Positions 20,449-32,190 of a stretch of DNA of 64,000 nucleotides are shown piece by piece (the stretch's first letter is position 1; each line of letters starts with the position of its first letter). The DNA lies in assembly GCA_009763385.1 (NCBI GenBank), contig CM019831.1, forward strand, positions 79,023,845 through 79,087,844. Reading direction: 5' to 3'. The position numbers and the translations under genes were made by a program. The notes under the pieces were generated by a model. That model did no database searches and was not told where the DNA came from. It was given only the letters and a program-made list of their open reading frames with translations. The DNA is from Coix lacryma-jobi var. lacryma-jobi. Lineage: Eukaryota; Streptophyta; Magnoliopsida; Poales; Poaceae.

Positions 20449-20626
20449 AGATATAAGATAAATAAGGTAAATGAAATAGAATAGGATAAACCAAAAAGAG
20501 TTCCACAGAGCATTCCCATCCAAGGTTTGATCGTGACTAGAACTAGAAAGAGATAGATTAACTTTCTAATATGTTTCTAACTATAGGTCATAGACTACAT
20601 CAATTAGTGCAATTATGTTTAGCAAT
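20449..20626. repeat. 178-bp direct repeat, copy 2
   Basis: This partner of 19592-19769 is followed directly by the S4 LTR at 20627. Confidence 0.85.
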
Positions 20627-23025
20627 TGAAGGACCGAAAACGATGACCAGGGGCGGTGAATGGGAGCCATAAAATTTCTTTCGAAATATTTAGGCCAATG
20701 TCCCAGAAAATCAACCCCAAAAGCTAAGAGCCACAACCATGATGACCATGACCCAAATGATTGGGTGGATGTTCCCTTAGAGCAAAGCGGGTCACCACAA
20801 AGTAAGACAAGCAAGCTCCTAGAACCGTCGGAACTTTGAAACCGGAACACTCAACTCCTATAGAGAAGAAGGAATTGTTTGACCAAGAATACTTAGACCA
20901 ACTGGTGGCAACAGTATCTTGGAGAGATCCTTATGAAGTTAGGAAACCAACACAACAGACGGATCTCAAATCGGAGCTCGAACGGAAAAGATACGGATGC
21001 TAGAACCATCGAAACTCCAAAAGCGGAACACTTAACTCCTATGGAGAAGAAGGAAGTGTCCAAACAAAAATACTTAGGCCAATGGTGGCAAAAGTACCTT
21101 GAAAAGATCCTTATGAAGATAGAAATCCAACACAAAAAACAGATCTCAAATCGGAGCTCGAACGCAAAAGATACAGATGAAAATAGCAAAGTTGTGCAGT
21201 GGTGTACTGTCTCCTAGAGAACCTCACATAGTCCGGGAATAAGGCCCAGACAGTCCGCCGTTCAAAAATGAAAATGGTAACAACACTGCCCGTGAACACC
21301 CCCGACCCCTGGACAGTCCTGGGATAAATGCCGGACAGTCCGGGAATGCCCAGACTGCACAAAAACAGCCCGTATCAAACTCAAATTTGATCGGATCTCG
21401 ACCAAATCAAAAAGGGCTTCCAACCAAACTTCACTGAGGTGATCTTGCACATATTGGTGAGCTATTCCTAAGAAATCATGGCTCCAACCCAAATAAATAT
21501 TGAGATATTTCATATCATGTGAAAAGAGGAAGTTTGGAGAACAAAAATGATTTCTGCCTGATCTATGTGCTCGTGAGGTTTCTGAACAAATCCTTTGGTG
21601 GAAAGATCCCTTTCACGTCCTAGCACAAGATGGTTCAAACGGAATCACAAAACATCCCTCAAATCGAAAGAACTCGTGAAATCTCCGAGAGGGGAAAGAG
21701 AGAAACACGAAGATAAAAACGTGAATTCAATCAAGATTTCAGGCAACAAAGATGAGCACGAAATTGATCCTTGGAATTCTACAAGATGAAGGATTGTATT
21801 AGCTCGTGGTGTTGGGTTACAAGCCACTCCTCGCAACACAAAGCTCAGATGAAAAAAAGCTCAAGGACAAGAGCCCTCCTCTTCTCTAACCCTAGCCTCC
21901 TCTCACAAGAACAAAATGAGAGTGACACACCTCCAAGGATGGCTGCCCTAGCAGCCCCTTCACATATATATAAGCGCACATCGAAGACAAAAACGCCCTT
22001 ACATGAAGAACTCAACCCAAATACCCCTAGGGGCAAATCCGTCCAACTCTATGAGTTTTCATCCGATGGCCACGAGCCTTCTCATCCTTCGCTTCGCCTC
22101 GACACAAGCTCTAGGATGCCACCACGTGCCGTCATGTCGACCACCGCACCTTCTCACCGCTAGCTTCGCCTCGACGCAAGCCTCACGGTGCCACCACGCG
22201 TCGACCTGTTCCGCATAGGAACCTCTGCCGGGTTTGAGGCCCAAACTGGCAAACCTGTCAACCTAGGTTTTGAGGCCCAAACCTGGAAACCGTCCACCCC
22301 AAGTTTTGAGACCCAAACTCGGAAACCGTCCACCCCGAGTTTTGAGGCCCAAACTCGAAAACCATCAAGGGTAGCTTTTCGAGGCTCAACTACCGAACCC
22401 GCACCGTAGACGGAGTGTGGTTCTCACACCCCAACCACCAACACTGATGCCGATGCATGTCCAACCTCCACGCCGAGCACAACGCTTTCGCCTTCCTTCT
22501 TGACTTGGCTGACGTACTCGCATTTCCCATGCAAGCCGATGTCCGACCTCCCGCCAAGTGCCATGATGCCATCATCTTCATCCCGACTCGGCCGATGCCA
22601 TCACACATCCCCATGTGCTCTCGCTTGTCGAAGCCAAGTGCCAGCTGCCGCAGTTGGTCCTTCGGCCCTCTGGTCCGTCAGTCCAAAGCTCGCGTCCGCC
22701 CTTCACCGCTCCCAGTTCATCGACACGACACGCCTCCACTTCGACCTTCACATCGCCATCGACCATTGCCTCCGAGCTCCACACCTGCACAACAACCCAG
22801 CCAAGAACACATATTGCACACGCACACCAACACAGGTAACACACCACAACTCAACACCACCGGTTAGTCATAAACATTAAGCACATATGGAATAAGGACT
22901 CAACCGGGAAAAGCCTCAAACCTTCCTCACAAGCGTTAATCATTCATCATACACACATGGGAACTTATCAACCATGTCACATGGGATCTTCTCAACCAAG
23001 TGTCTCAATCGCCCATGTGTTCTCA
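20627..23025 (-). repeat. 3' LTR of S4
   Basis: TGAAGGACCGAAAAC at the left and TTCTCA at the right bound a 2399-bp LTR followed by a polypurine tract (AATCTCCCCCTTATTG on plus). A TATA-like CTTATATATATG lies at 21963-21974 (minus). GGACAGTCC-type palindromes lie at about 21230-21345. Repeated TTTTGAGGCCCAAAC phrases at 22230-22370 are common to all Sirevirus LTRs here. Confidence 0.85.
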
Positions 23026-23595
23026 ATCTCCCCCTTATTGAATGCATTGACTAACAATAAAACCCAACAAGGAAAGGTTTGAAGGCAAGCCTCATTCAAG
23101 TGCCCAAACATCAAGAAAAATCAAACACAAGGCCATTAGAAATGAGGAGGGGTCATGAAAGCTCCAAATAACAACTCTTGGTCCCGAAGGAAATGGGGAA
23201 AAGGGGGCAAAGCCTCCACACAACCGTAGTGTCAAGAAGAGACAAGAGCTTCATGAACTCCCAAAAAGCTCTCAAAAACCTTTCTCAACAAATTTTCAAA
23301 CAGTCATCACAAAAGAACCAAGGTTCTCATCAACTTGGACATGGAAGGATTGGATCTCCCCGAATTCTTCCCAAATGTACTTGGTTCCACAATTTCTCCC
23401 CCTTGATGATTGAATTGACAAAAACTGAGCGCATGAAATGGTTTGAGATACCAAGACCAAAAATCTCATTCATGTGATCAAAAGCCATAGAAAGGCAAAG
23501 ATCAAAGTCACTTAGCATGAGAAGATTGCTCATTCAAATGCCCAAAAAGCCGAAGAAAAGCCAAAGAAGGGTCAATTTGAAATGAACAAGACTTG
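23026..23595 (-). other. 3' noncoding region of S4, part 1
   Basis: It holds polypurine-tract-like CTCCCCCTT strings at the LTR edge and near 23397. There is no coding frame of note. Confidence 0.7.
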
Positions 23596-24902
23596 TGAAG
23601 GACCAAGAATGCTATACCAAGGCAACCAGAGGGGGGGGGGGTGAATGGGAGCCTAAAATTTTCTTTCAAAACTCTGGCCTATGTCCCTCAAATCAACCCC
23701 GAATGCTTCGAACACAGACGTGATGCCCACGACCCTCAGAAAGATGGTGGATGATCCCTAGGATCACAACGAGGCACCACCACAAAGAGCAACCCAAAAC
23801 TTGGAAGCACCGAGTCCAGTTCAAACCCAAAAACCTATGCTCAAATGTAGATGGAAGGCTACATCGGGAATTCTCTAAGTACCTATACCAACGGGTGGCA
23901 ACGATAGTTAGAGTGGTCCCTTGGTGAACTCTAGAAGCAAACGAGAAGTCCGAAAACAAGACCGAAAAGCCGGGAGAGCAAACGCACTAAGTAGTGACTC
24001 ACAGCAGGGGCCCAGACTGTCCGCACCGCCTGTCCCGGACTGTTCGCGGCTTGGCCGGACTGTCCGCAGGCTCCAGGCGGACTGTCCGCCGGTCAAAATC
24101 ACAAAACAACACTGCTGCTGAAACCTCACTGGACGTTCCCGGACTGTCCGCGAGTCACAACGGTGGACTGTCCGCCGGTGTTTCTCTGACCGAAACACCG
24201 AGGCGCACAACCACCACTCAGGCTGCCTCCCCGATGCCCGCACTGTCCGCGATGGCGGACTGTCCGCGGCTATGCAGAGAGGGCGAAAAATTTCGCCCCT
24301 CTCCCAAATCTCACCAAATTTGATCCAAACCAAAATCACTTGATCCCAAACTTGGAGAAGATGATCACTAGGTAGTTGGAAGACTATCCCTAAGAAATCG
24401 TCCGCTCAAAACAACTGAAACTCTGGGAAATCAAAGAGATTGGTGCAAGAACGAAAAAGTTACCACGGAACTCAAATCGACCCGATCTAATTGCTCGTGA
24501 GGTTGGGTTAAATTCCTTTAGTGGAAATGATCTCCTCACAACAAAGAACAAGTTGATTCAAACGGATTTGAGAAAGAGGCAACGTAGAGGGAGATCGAGC
24601 GACGGGTCCATGCTGTCAGCCCGTGCACCCTGTCCACCCGCAAGTCTTCACTTGTCGCTGTCCCATGCTGTCAGCCACCACAGCTGATCCTCAGGCCACC
24701 GGTCCGTCAGTCCAAGCCTCACGTCCGCCCTTCACCACTCCAGGTCCATCGGCACGACACGTCTCTACTTGACCTTCACCTTGCCTTCGATCACCATCTC
24801 TGAGCTCGACACCTGCACACACACAAGACAAAGAACATGCGCATCAAACCAGTTGACAATCACTCATCATCTCAAGATCCGGCATACACCCATGTATCCG
24901 CA
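23596..24902 (-). repeat. 3' LTR of S1, internally deleted
   Basis: This LTR is 1307 bp versus 1943 bp for its partner. A block of about 705 bp present at 37346-38050 is missing at 24606 and replaced by 13 bp of filler resembling CCATGCTGTCAG at 24663. A palindrome cluster (GGACTGTCC variants) lies at 24010-24270. Confidence 0.92.
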
Positions 24903-26283
24903 ATCTCCCCCTTGATGAGTGCATTGTCAACTACCAACACAAATCATATAGAATAGAAGAAAGAAGGAAGAAATAGAGAACTCATCCAAACGACCAGAAT
25001 CAAAGAAAAGCCAATAGAAGGTCAAGTGGAATGAGCAAGACAACTTGGTCCCCAAATACATGGGCAACGGCTCGATGCAACCAAGCCAAGCAAAGCTAGC
25101 CCTCAAGAAGATGCAGAACAGACTCAACACCGCTAGCGAGAAGTTCGGAGCAAAGAAGCCAGAACTGAGTAAACCAGCTAGTCCCTCCAGAAAGAGGCAA
25201 AGGCTCAACACAACTAGCTCTAGACCGCTCTCAAATCAAATGAAGACACTCAACTGAATCAAACAGCTAGTTCCTCCAGAAAGAGGCAAAGGCTCAACAC
25301 AACTAGTTGCAAACCACTTCAAACCAATTGGAAAACTCAAACTAGAGCAAAGGAAGCAAACTCCCCCTGGACACAAACTCCCCCTTAGATAATGCACATC
25401 ACTAAATCATGATTTGTCAAATTTCTCCCCCTTAGTTGATAATGCACATCTAAAGCAAACAAAATGCACAAGCTTCAAGGATATGCTATCCAGAGTGATA
25501 AAATGCTCAATTTGCACATGAGAACAGAAAATAGCCCTAATGCTAGCATAAGCTCATCATGATCATATAGCTCAACAAAGATGGCAAAGCAGTTTCAGAT
25601 TTGAAGTTCAAGCACAAAAGGAAGCTCATAATAGAAATAGCATCTAGTATGAAATAGTCATGTCATTAACTAGAGCTAACCAAGTCACACAGGTGAACTA
25701 CCTCAAAGCAAGTGTTAAAACAACAAGCCATGTACAACTCATTTTAGTTGAATTAAGCAGTTTATACAAGAGTTGTACATGTCAAATGACTGCGAGGGGA
25801 TGAAAACACCACAATGCCTTACTTTTCAACCATGCAAAGCCTAAGTCAGAAGACTATCAGAAGCTTAAGGCAATGGTTTTGGTCATACACTACACTGCTC
25901 AAGTTCATCTCAAAAGAGAAGGAGTCTCGAAACAATGAGGTGTTGTGATGCAATCCCACCTCGATCTTTTTTCTCTCAGCTTGGATTTCAGATTTTAGCA
26001 TTTAAACATTTCAGAGTATATACAATGGAAGTGATTTAAAAACTCCAAGCTAGCGACATAGCAACCTAGTATAGCAAAGCAAGCTCAATAAATGACAAGA
26101 TCTACTCATACTAGTTGCCAAAGCAAATGGTGAACTATTTTGTAGGATTTGACAGTAATTACACAAGTTCATCATTGCAAAATCATACTCAGCTCATCAA
26201 GTTTAGTTACTTGATCATAAAGAGCTTAAACTGCATAACCTAAGTATCATACAAGCATGTGACAAACTGAGCATAGAATCATT
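24903..26283 (-). other. 3' noncoding region of S1 with repeated polypurine tracts
   Basis: CTCCCCCTT strings occur at the LTR edge (about 24905) and near 25375 and 25424; on the minus strand they read AAGGGGGAG. Multiple polypurine tracts are a known Sirevirus trait. No coding frame is seen. Confidence 0.75.
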
Positions 26284-29200
26284 CTAGAGAGAATATAAAG
26301 GAAGCTCAAAATGCAAGTATGATACACATGCAAAATGCAGAAAAGCTATGAAAGAAAAAGACTGTACATCATATGATACATCAAAGTGATCCCACATATA
26401 AAATGGGAAACACACACCAAGGTCACCTCTCAACCTAGCAAAGATTGATTGGTCCAAAGGCTTGGTAAAAATATCGGCCAACTGATGATGAGTATCGACA
26501 TATCGAAGGTCGATATCACCCTTCTCATAGTGGTCTCGCAAAAAATGAAAAGCGCACATCTATGTGTTTGGTCTTAGAATGAAGCACGGGGTTCTTAGCA
26601 ACGCTAATCGCACTCGTGCCATCACAAAGCAAGGGCACTCAAGAAAAACTCATACCAAGATCACGCAAAGTGGCCATCATCCAGAACAACTGGGAACAGC
26701 AGCTAGCCGCAGCAACATACTCAGCCTCTGTGGTAGACTGGGTGACACTAGTCTGCTTGCGAGAAGACCAAGAAACAAGAGAAGAGCCCAAAAACTGATA
26801 AGTCCCAGAAGTGGACTTGAGATCAAGTGGGCAACCAGCAAAATCAGCATCAGAATAACCGCAAAGGGAGAGGGTAGAAGAAGCAGAATACCAAAGCCCG
26901 AACTCAGGTGTGAAACAAAGGTACCTCATAATGCGCTTGACCGCTTGACGGTGAGAGGTGCGCGGCGACGACTGAAATTGTGCGCAAAGACACACTACGA
27001 ACTGGATGTCCGTGCGTGTCACCGTCAGGTACAGCAGCGATCCGATCATACTCCGGTACTCCTTCTGGTCCATGGCTTCTCCCTCCTCATCCGCATCCAG
27101 GCTGTTCTGGTCGACATGGGTGTTGGAAGAAGCTTGGCCTCACCCATATCGAAATTCTTCACTGTGTCCTTAGTGTACTTGCCCTGGTGCAAAAACGTCC
27201 CTTCTCAGGATTGCTTGATTTGCAACCCGACAAAGAATGTCAACTCGCCCATCATGCTCATCTCAAATTTCCTGCTCATTGTATTTGCAAACTTGGCAAC
27301 CAAAGCATGAGAAGTTCCACCAAAAATGATATCATCCACATAAATCTGAACCAAAAGAATGTCATTGCCTTGCTTGAGGAGAAAAAGAGGTTTATCCACA
27401 AATCCCATTTTAAAACCCTTAGCAAGCAAAAAGGTTTTCAACCTATCATACCAGGCTCTAGGGGCTTGTTTCAAACCATACAAAGCTTTGTGAAGTTTAA
27501 AAACATGGTTTGGAAACGTGGGATTTTCAAACCCGGGGGGTTGTTTCACATACACCTCTTCTTCTATGTAGCCATTTAGGAAGGCACTCTTGACATCCAT
27601 TTGAAAAAGTTTGAAACCCTTGGATGCGGCAAAATCCAAGAGGATCCTAATTGCCTCCAAATGAGCTACAGGAGCAAAAGTCTCCTCATAGTCTATCGCC
27701 TACTTCTCACTATACCCCTGGGCTACAAGCCTGGCCTTGTTTCTCACAATGTGGCCATCCTCTCCTTGTTTGTTTTTGAAAACCCATTTTGTCCCAATAG
27801 GATTACACTCAGGAGGAGGTGGAACTAGAACCCAAACCTGACTTCTCTCAAAATTTTCTAACTCCTCATGCATGGCATTGACCCAATCTGGATCAGATAA
27901 AGCATGTCCAACATCTCGGGGTTCAAAATCAGCAACAAATGCAGAATGAGCAAAGTGGGAGATTTGTTGTGACCTTGACCGAGTGACAAGTTCGTTGATG
28001 TTGCCGATCATATGTTGAGGAGGGTGTTGGCACCGAATGTGTCGTGGCGCCTCCCTAGCTGAAGTGACCTCCCCCTCAACTGTAGTTGGTGCCTCCTCGG
28101 GTATTACTAGCAAACCCTGAGGTGGTGGATCGACCGACCCCCATGTAGTGGAAGAAGATGGGTCGGGGCCGGTCGTGGTCGAAGTCGATCCCAAAGGAAC
28201 AACAGGTGGAGGAAGATCTGGATCATCCATTTGTTCAACTCCATCTTCCTCATCATCAAAAAGAGGTTCACCGACCTCGTGATCACCTGCACGCTCAAAT
28301 CTACAAGAAGGACAATGCATGGTCTCATCAAAAGGGACATCAGATGTCTCCATGACTCGGTTAGTATCAAGGTTAAGTACACGATATGCATGAGTATGAC
28401 TACCATAACCCAAAAAGACACCATAGAGCGAGACTCAAACTTGTCCAAGTTGTCTTTCTTGAGTACAAAATAGTGGCAACCAAAAACTCTAAAATAACTC
28501 ACTTTGGGTTGCTTCCCAAATCGCAACTCATAAGAGGTCTTCTTCAAGAAAGCACGAAGAAAAATGCAATTGGAAATATAGCATGCAGTGTTTATAGCCT
28601 CGGCCCAATACTACCTAGGAGTCCTATGCTCATCTAGCATCATCCTAGACATCTCAACAAGGGTCCGATTTTTCCTTTCTACAACACCATTTTGTGGCGG
28701 TGTGTAGGGAGAGGAAAACTGATGCTCTAAACCCAAAGAGTTACAAAACTTTTCAAAGTCCAAGTTCTTAAACTTGGAACCATTATCGCTACGAATAGCT
28801 CTCATCGAGTTCTTAGGGAACTCATTTTGAAGACGCAAAATCAGATTGCGAGTGAAAGAGAAAGTCTTTGTTTTCTCAGCTAAAAAGAAAACCCATGAAT
28901 ATCTCGAAAAGTCCTCAACAACGACAAGCACATACCACATCCCACCAACCGAGCTCACCCAAGCCGGACCTACAAGGTCCATATGCAAAAGCTCTCCAGG
29001 GCGCTTGGTCATAACATGATTCACAGGATGGTGGGGAGCGGCAACCATTTTCCCATGTCTACAAGAATGGCAAACAAGATCCTTCTCCATGTGTAACTTA
29101 GACAATCCTCGGATTAAGCCAAGTGAACTAAGCCTTGCAAGCAAGTCAGCTCAAATGACTAAGTCTCCTATGCCATTTCCAAAGACCAGAGGAGGATCCA

Positions 29201-29593
29201 GCCAAAAGACAATGAGAAATCCCAAAAGACTCCAAGAAATTCACACGAAAGACTTTCCCAAAGGGCGAAATCAAACATACAAGATTGCCCTGAGGATCTA
29301 AAATACGACTAAGATTCGGCTTAAAATGAATCTCATAGTCATCCTCAAAGAGTTGAGAAACAGAGAGAAGGTTAAAATGCAAGTTCAAAACAAGAGCAAC
29401 ATCACGCAACCCAAAATGCTCATTAACTCGCACAGAACCACGAGATAGCAATTTACCTTTGCTATTGTCACCGAAGGTGATAAACTCCTTTCCGGTGACT
29501 AGACTAAGACTGGAGAACCACTTGGAGTTTCCGGTCTTATGCCTTGAGCATCCGAAATCCACCAACCAAACGTTCTCCAATCGACTTACCTAC
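26284..29593 (-). pseudogene. pol: S1 pol: protease, integrase, RT, RNase H
   Basis: The sense frame starts after a gag stop overlapping an ATG (29593-29597). The protease active site is WLVDFGCSRH, where the family has D-S-G, so the catalytic Ser is Phe. The integrase has a zinc site (WHRRLSHLS, VCHSCRHGK) and the triad HMDLVGP, RSDNGSKFKN and GVVERKNRT. The RT has FQMDVKSAFLNGYIEEEVYV, LYGLKQAPRAWYDRL and IYVDDIIFGG (27331-27342). RNase H has YSDADFAG, STTEAEYVAAA and DTHHQLADIFTKPLDQ. Frames break near 28610, 28110, 27700 and 26560. Confidence 0.92.
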
Positions 29594-29594
29594 A

Positions 29595-32190
29595 TCAATA
29601 AAAAGACATAGGGTGAGCATACGGTCCAACACTGGGGTGAGTAAAATGGGAAGTATACAGCATTGTCTCGGCTGCTCAAAAGAACGATGAGTAGAAAAAC
29701 CATTCCTAGGATACCTACGGGGAAAGCGATCACCACGCACAGGAAAACATGGTCCACTAGGAGGAGAGCGCTCACAGCGATAGCCAAAACACGGTGGTGG
29801 GAGGGGGTAACGCTCAACAACAAAGCCACCGCCGCGGGGTCCATAGCATACAAAAGTAGGATCTCGCCAGGCAAACCCTCCTTGTGGCCTAGGACCTTGA
29901 GGCATTGGACCCTAGGCCTAGCACTCCTCCTTTGAACATTCGGCCCATGTACATCATGGAAAGGATGGTACATGTCTGTGTTGTTCATCTCCTTTGCACG
30001 ACGCTCCTCTCTCTTGCGCTGAAAGCAAAACTCCCTCAAGTGTCCATCTCTCCCACAGTGCTCACAGTGGTACCTCACCACTCTCATAGGGGGTTGTTGG
30101 TACTCACGGTATTGGGTATGGATCACTTGGTTCTTTTGTGGCATGAGCTACTCTTGGATTGGTGGCGTGGTGTCAAACTTGTTCCCCAAGTAGTTTGGTT
30201 TTGGAGCCCATGTTTTTTTCTTGGGTGGAGCTATTGGAGGTTCCACAAACACTCCATCTTTGTTGTTAGGCTTGAGAGGCTCTTTGGGTGGAATCTTGGT
30301 TAGTTTGGGAGTGGTGGTGGAGTTGGGCTTCTCACTCGGCTTAAGACCACTAGACTCAGCAATCTTCCCAAAAGAAGTAGCTATCTCCACACCCTAAGCA
30401 AAGCCAACACCTGGACCTCCAGCAGCACGCTTGCATTGGGCAATCATCATGCCAAGCTACGGCTCACCACTAGAAACCCATGACAAGATGGTCCGAAGGT
30501 ATGTGTTTTCTTCCTCGGTTTGCATCTTTTCATGCTTCACATTTGCCATCTCCATCAACAAACCCTCACACAAAGCACATCTAGACACACTAGTGCTACC
30601 TGAGCTGGCCTTCTCAAGAGACTCAATCTTGGCATCCTTCTCTGCCAACTCAGATCGCAAGCCTGCACAAGACTTGCACACACCAAGCAAAATGGGTCTA
30701 GCTCTAAGCTCATCCACCTCTCCAACCAAAGCAACATACTTCCCACTCAAAGTGAGAAGGTCAGTCATGTGGTTGGAGCACATCTCGCACTCATGCTCCT
30801 CGGTGACTACAACGGTGGACTTGACAGACTCAAGTTCCTTCACCGCACCCTCCCACTTCTGCCTAAACTCCTTCCTCTCTCTAGCAGCACGTCTCAGCAA
30901 CTTGTCTTCACTAAGAAGAGCAGCAATAAGTTTCTCGACCTCAGCAGAGAGTTCATCGGGGGTTTGAGATACTTGGGAGGAGTCATCGTCGTTCCGAGGG
31001 ATCTCCTCCAGCTCCCTATTGACCTCATCACCGAGGGCCATGGTACAGAAGTCCTCGTTGTCGGTGAAGAAACAGTGGCCGTTTAGCTTGTCCTCGATCT
31101 TCTTCTTCTCGGACTCATCATCGCTTGAAGCAGTGGTGTCGTTGTCCGAGTCATCGATGTCGCTGAGCGTGGCGAACAAAGCCGCTGCTCGGCCTGGGCT
31201 TTCTCCAAGTACGTCTCCTTGATGTACTCCTTGTTGAAGCAACCCTTACGCTTGTGCTTTGCGGGGACGTACTTCTCCTTGCGCTTGCCGGAGTCGTACT
31301 TGTGGTCACGATCGCCCTTGCTAAACGCTTGCTTGTTCTTCTTCGGGCAGTTGGCGATGAAGTGGTCTGAGTCGCCGCACTCGTAGCATCCAGCTCGTCC
31401 TCCTCCGCGGCGACGGTTCATGCGGTTGTTGTGGAACTGCGAGAATTAGTTGGCAAGCAAAGCCAACTCGTCGTCTACCACGAACTCTAGCTGCTCCTCT
31501 ATAACAGACAAAAGAGAAGAAAGTGCAAAGCCTCCAGAGGGGTTAGCAGAAGAACCAGAAACCAAAGCCATAGACGGGCCATAAGGATTCTCATAAGAAG
31601 CTCTCGCCATGGCATCAATCTCACTGGACTTGAGCTTACTGAAGAGCTCGTCGCAAGTGAGAGTCTCATAGTTAGGTGATTCGATGATCGTCTGAACTTT
31701 GGAGTCCCACACTGACCAATCAAGAGTATGGAGTAGCTCGAGAGCTCTCTCATGATCGTCGTACAGCAAAATCTCTCTGTTAGCCCTCATCCTGTTGACA
31801 ATCACCTGAAAGCGAGCGAATAAACTCTGTATGCTCTCGCTAGGCATGTGTCAAAAGTTCTCATACTGATGCTTATGCGACTCATAGAGACAGGTTTTGA
31901 GTTGAGTGGTTCCGTCATGAAAGCGCATGAGAGTCGCCCAAATCTCCCGAGACGTGGTGAGGTGAGAAACACGATCAAACTCAGTCATGCTCAAACATGA
32001 GAAAAGAGCATTACAGGCTCGGCTATTGGCATCGTGCTCATCGATCTGCTGTTGAGTCACACGAGCAGCCAAGACCACGTATTTGGCAGAGTTGCAAATA
32101 TCCCAAACCAAAGCACTCATGCTCTGAAGATAGGCCGACATACGTATCTTTCAATACACATAGTTCGTCCCATCGAAAAATGGCGGTTTG
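29595..32190 (-). pseudogene. gag: S1 gag, main part
   Basis: It continues the seven codons at 36326-36306 across the solo LTR. In order: capsid (MSAYLQSMSALVWDICNSAK, LTTSREIWATLMRFHDGTTQ, SLFARFQVIVNRMRA), a basic linker, zinc knuckle 1 CYECGDSDHFIANC (about 31388-31347), an acidic region, a long coiled-coil-prone segment (ELSAEVEKLIAALLSEDKLL), and zinc knuckle 2 CEHCGRDGHLREFC (about 30066-30025). An Arg/Gly-rich tail follows. Several stops (for example near 31850, 31445, 30455, 30395, 30147) and a frameshift near 29930 disrupt it. A coiled coil in Sirevirus gag is known; two distant CCHC knuckles are a notable feature here. Confidence 0.88.

Larger units (their letters stand above)
19231..20626 (-). 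repeat. Minus-oriented partial LTR related to element B
   Basis: It starts TGTTGAC at 19231, has GGCGCCA (19263-19269), an 8-nt gap, then TGTAGAC at 19278: the same PBS-gap-LTR layout as in B. Further on GCAAGCGCA, a TTTCACC block and TTATTTATA follow the order in B's LTR, and TAAGCGCCATGCTTACAC near 20229 matches B's TAAGCACCGCGCTTACAC. It is interrupted by a CACTA-type element and truncated at 20626 by S4. The LTR edge could be 19231 or 19278. Confidence 0.6.
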
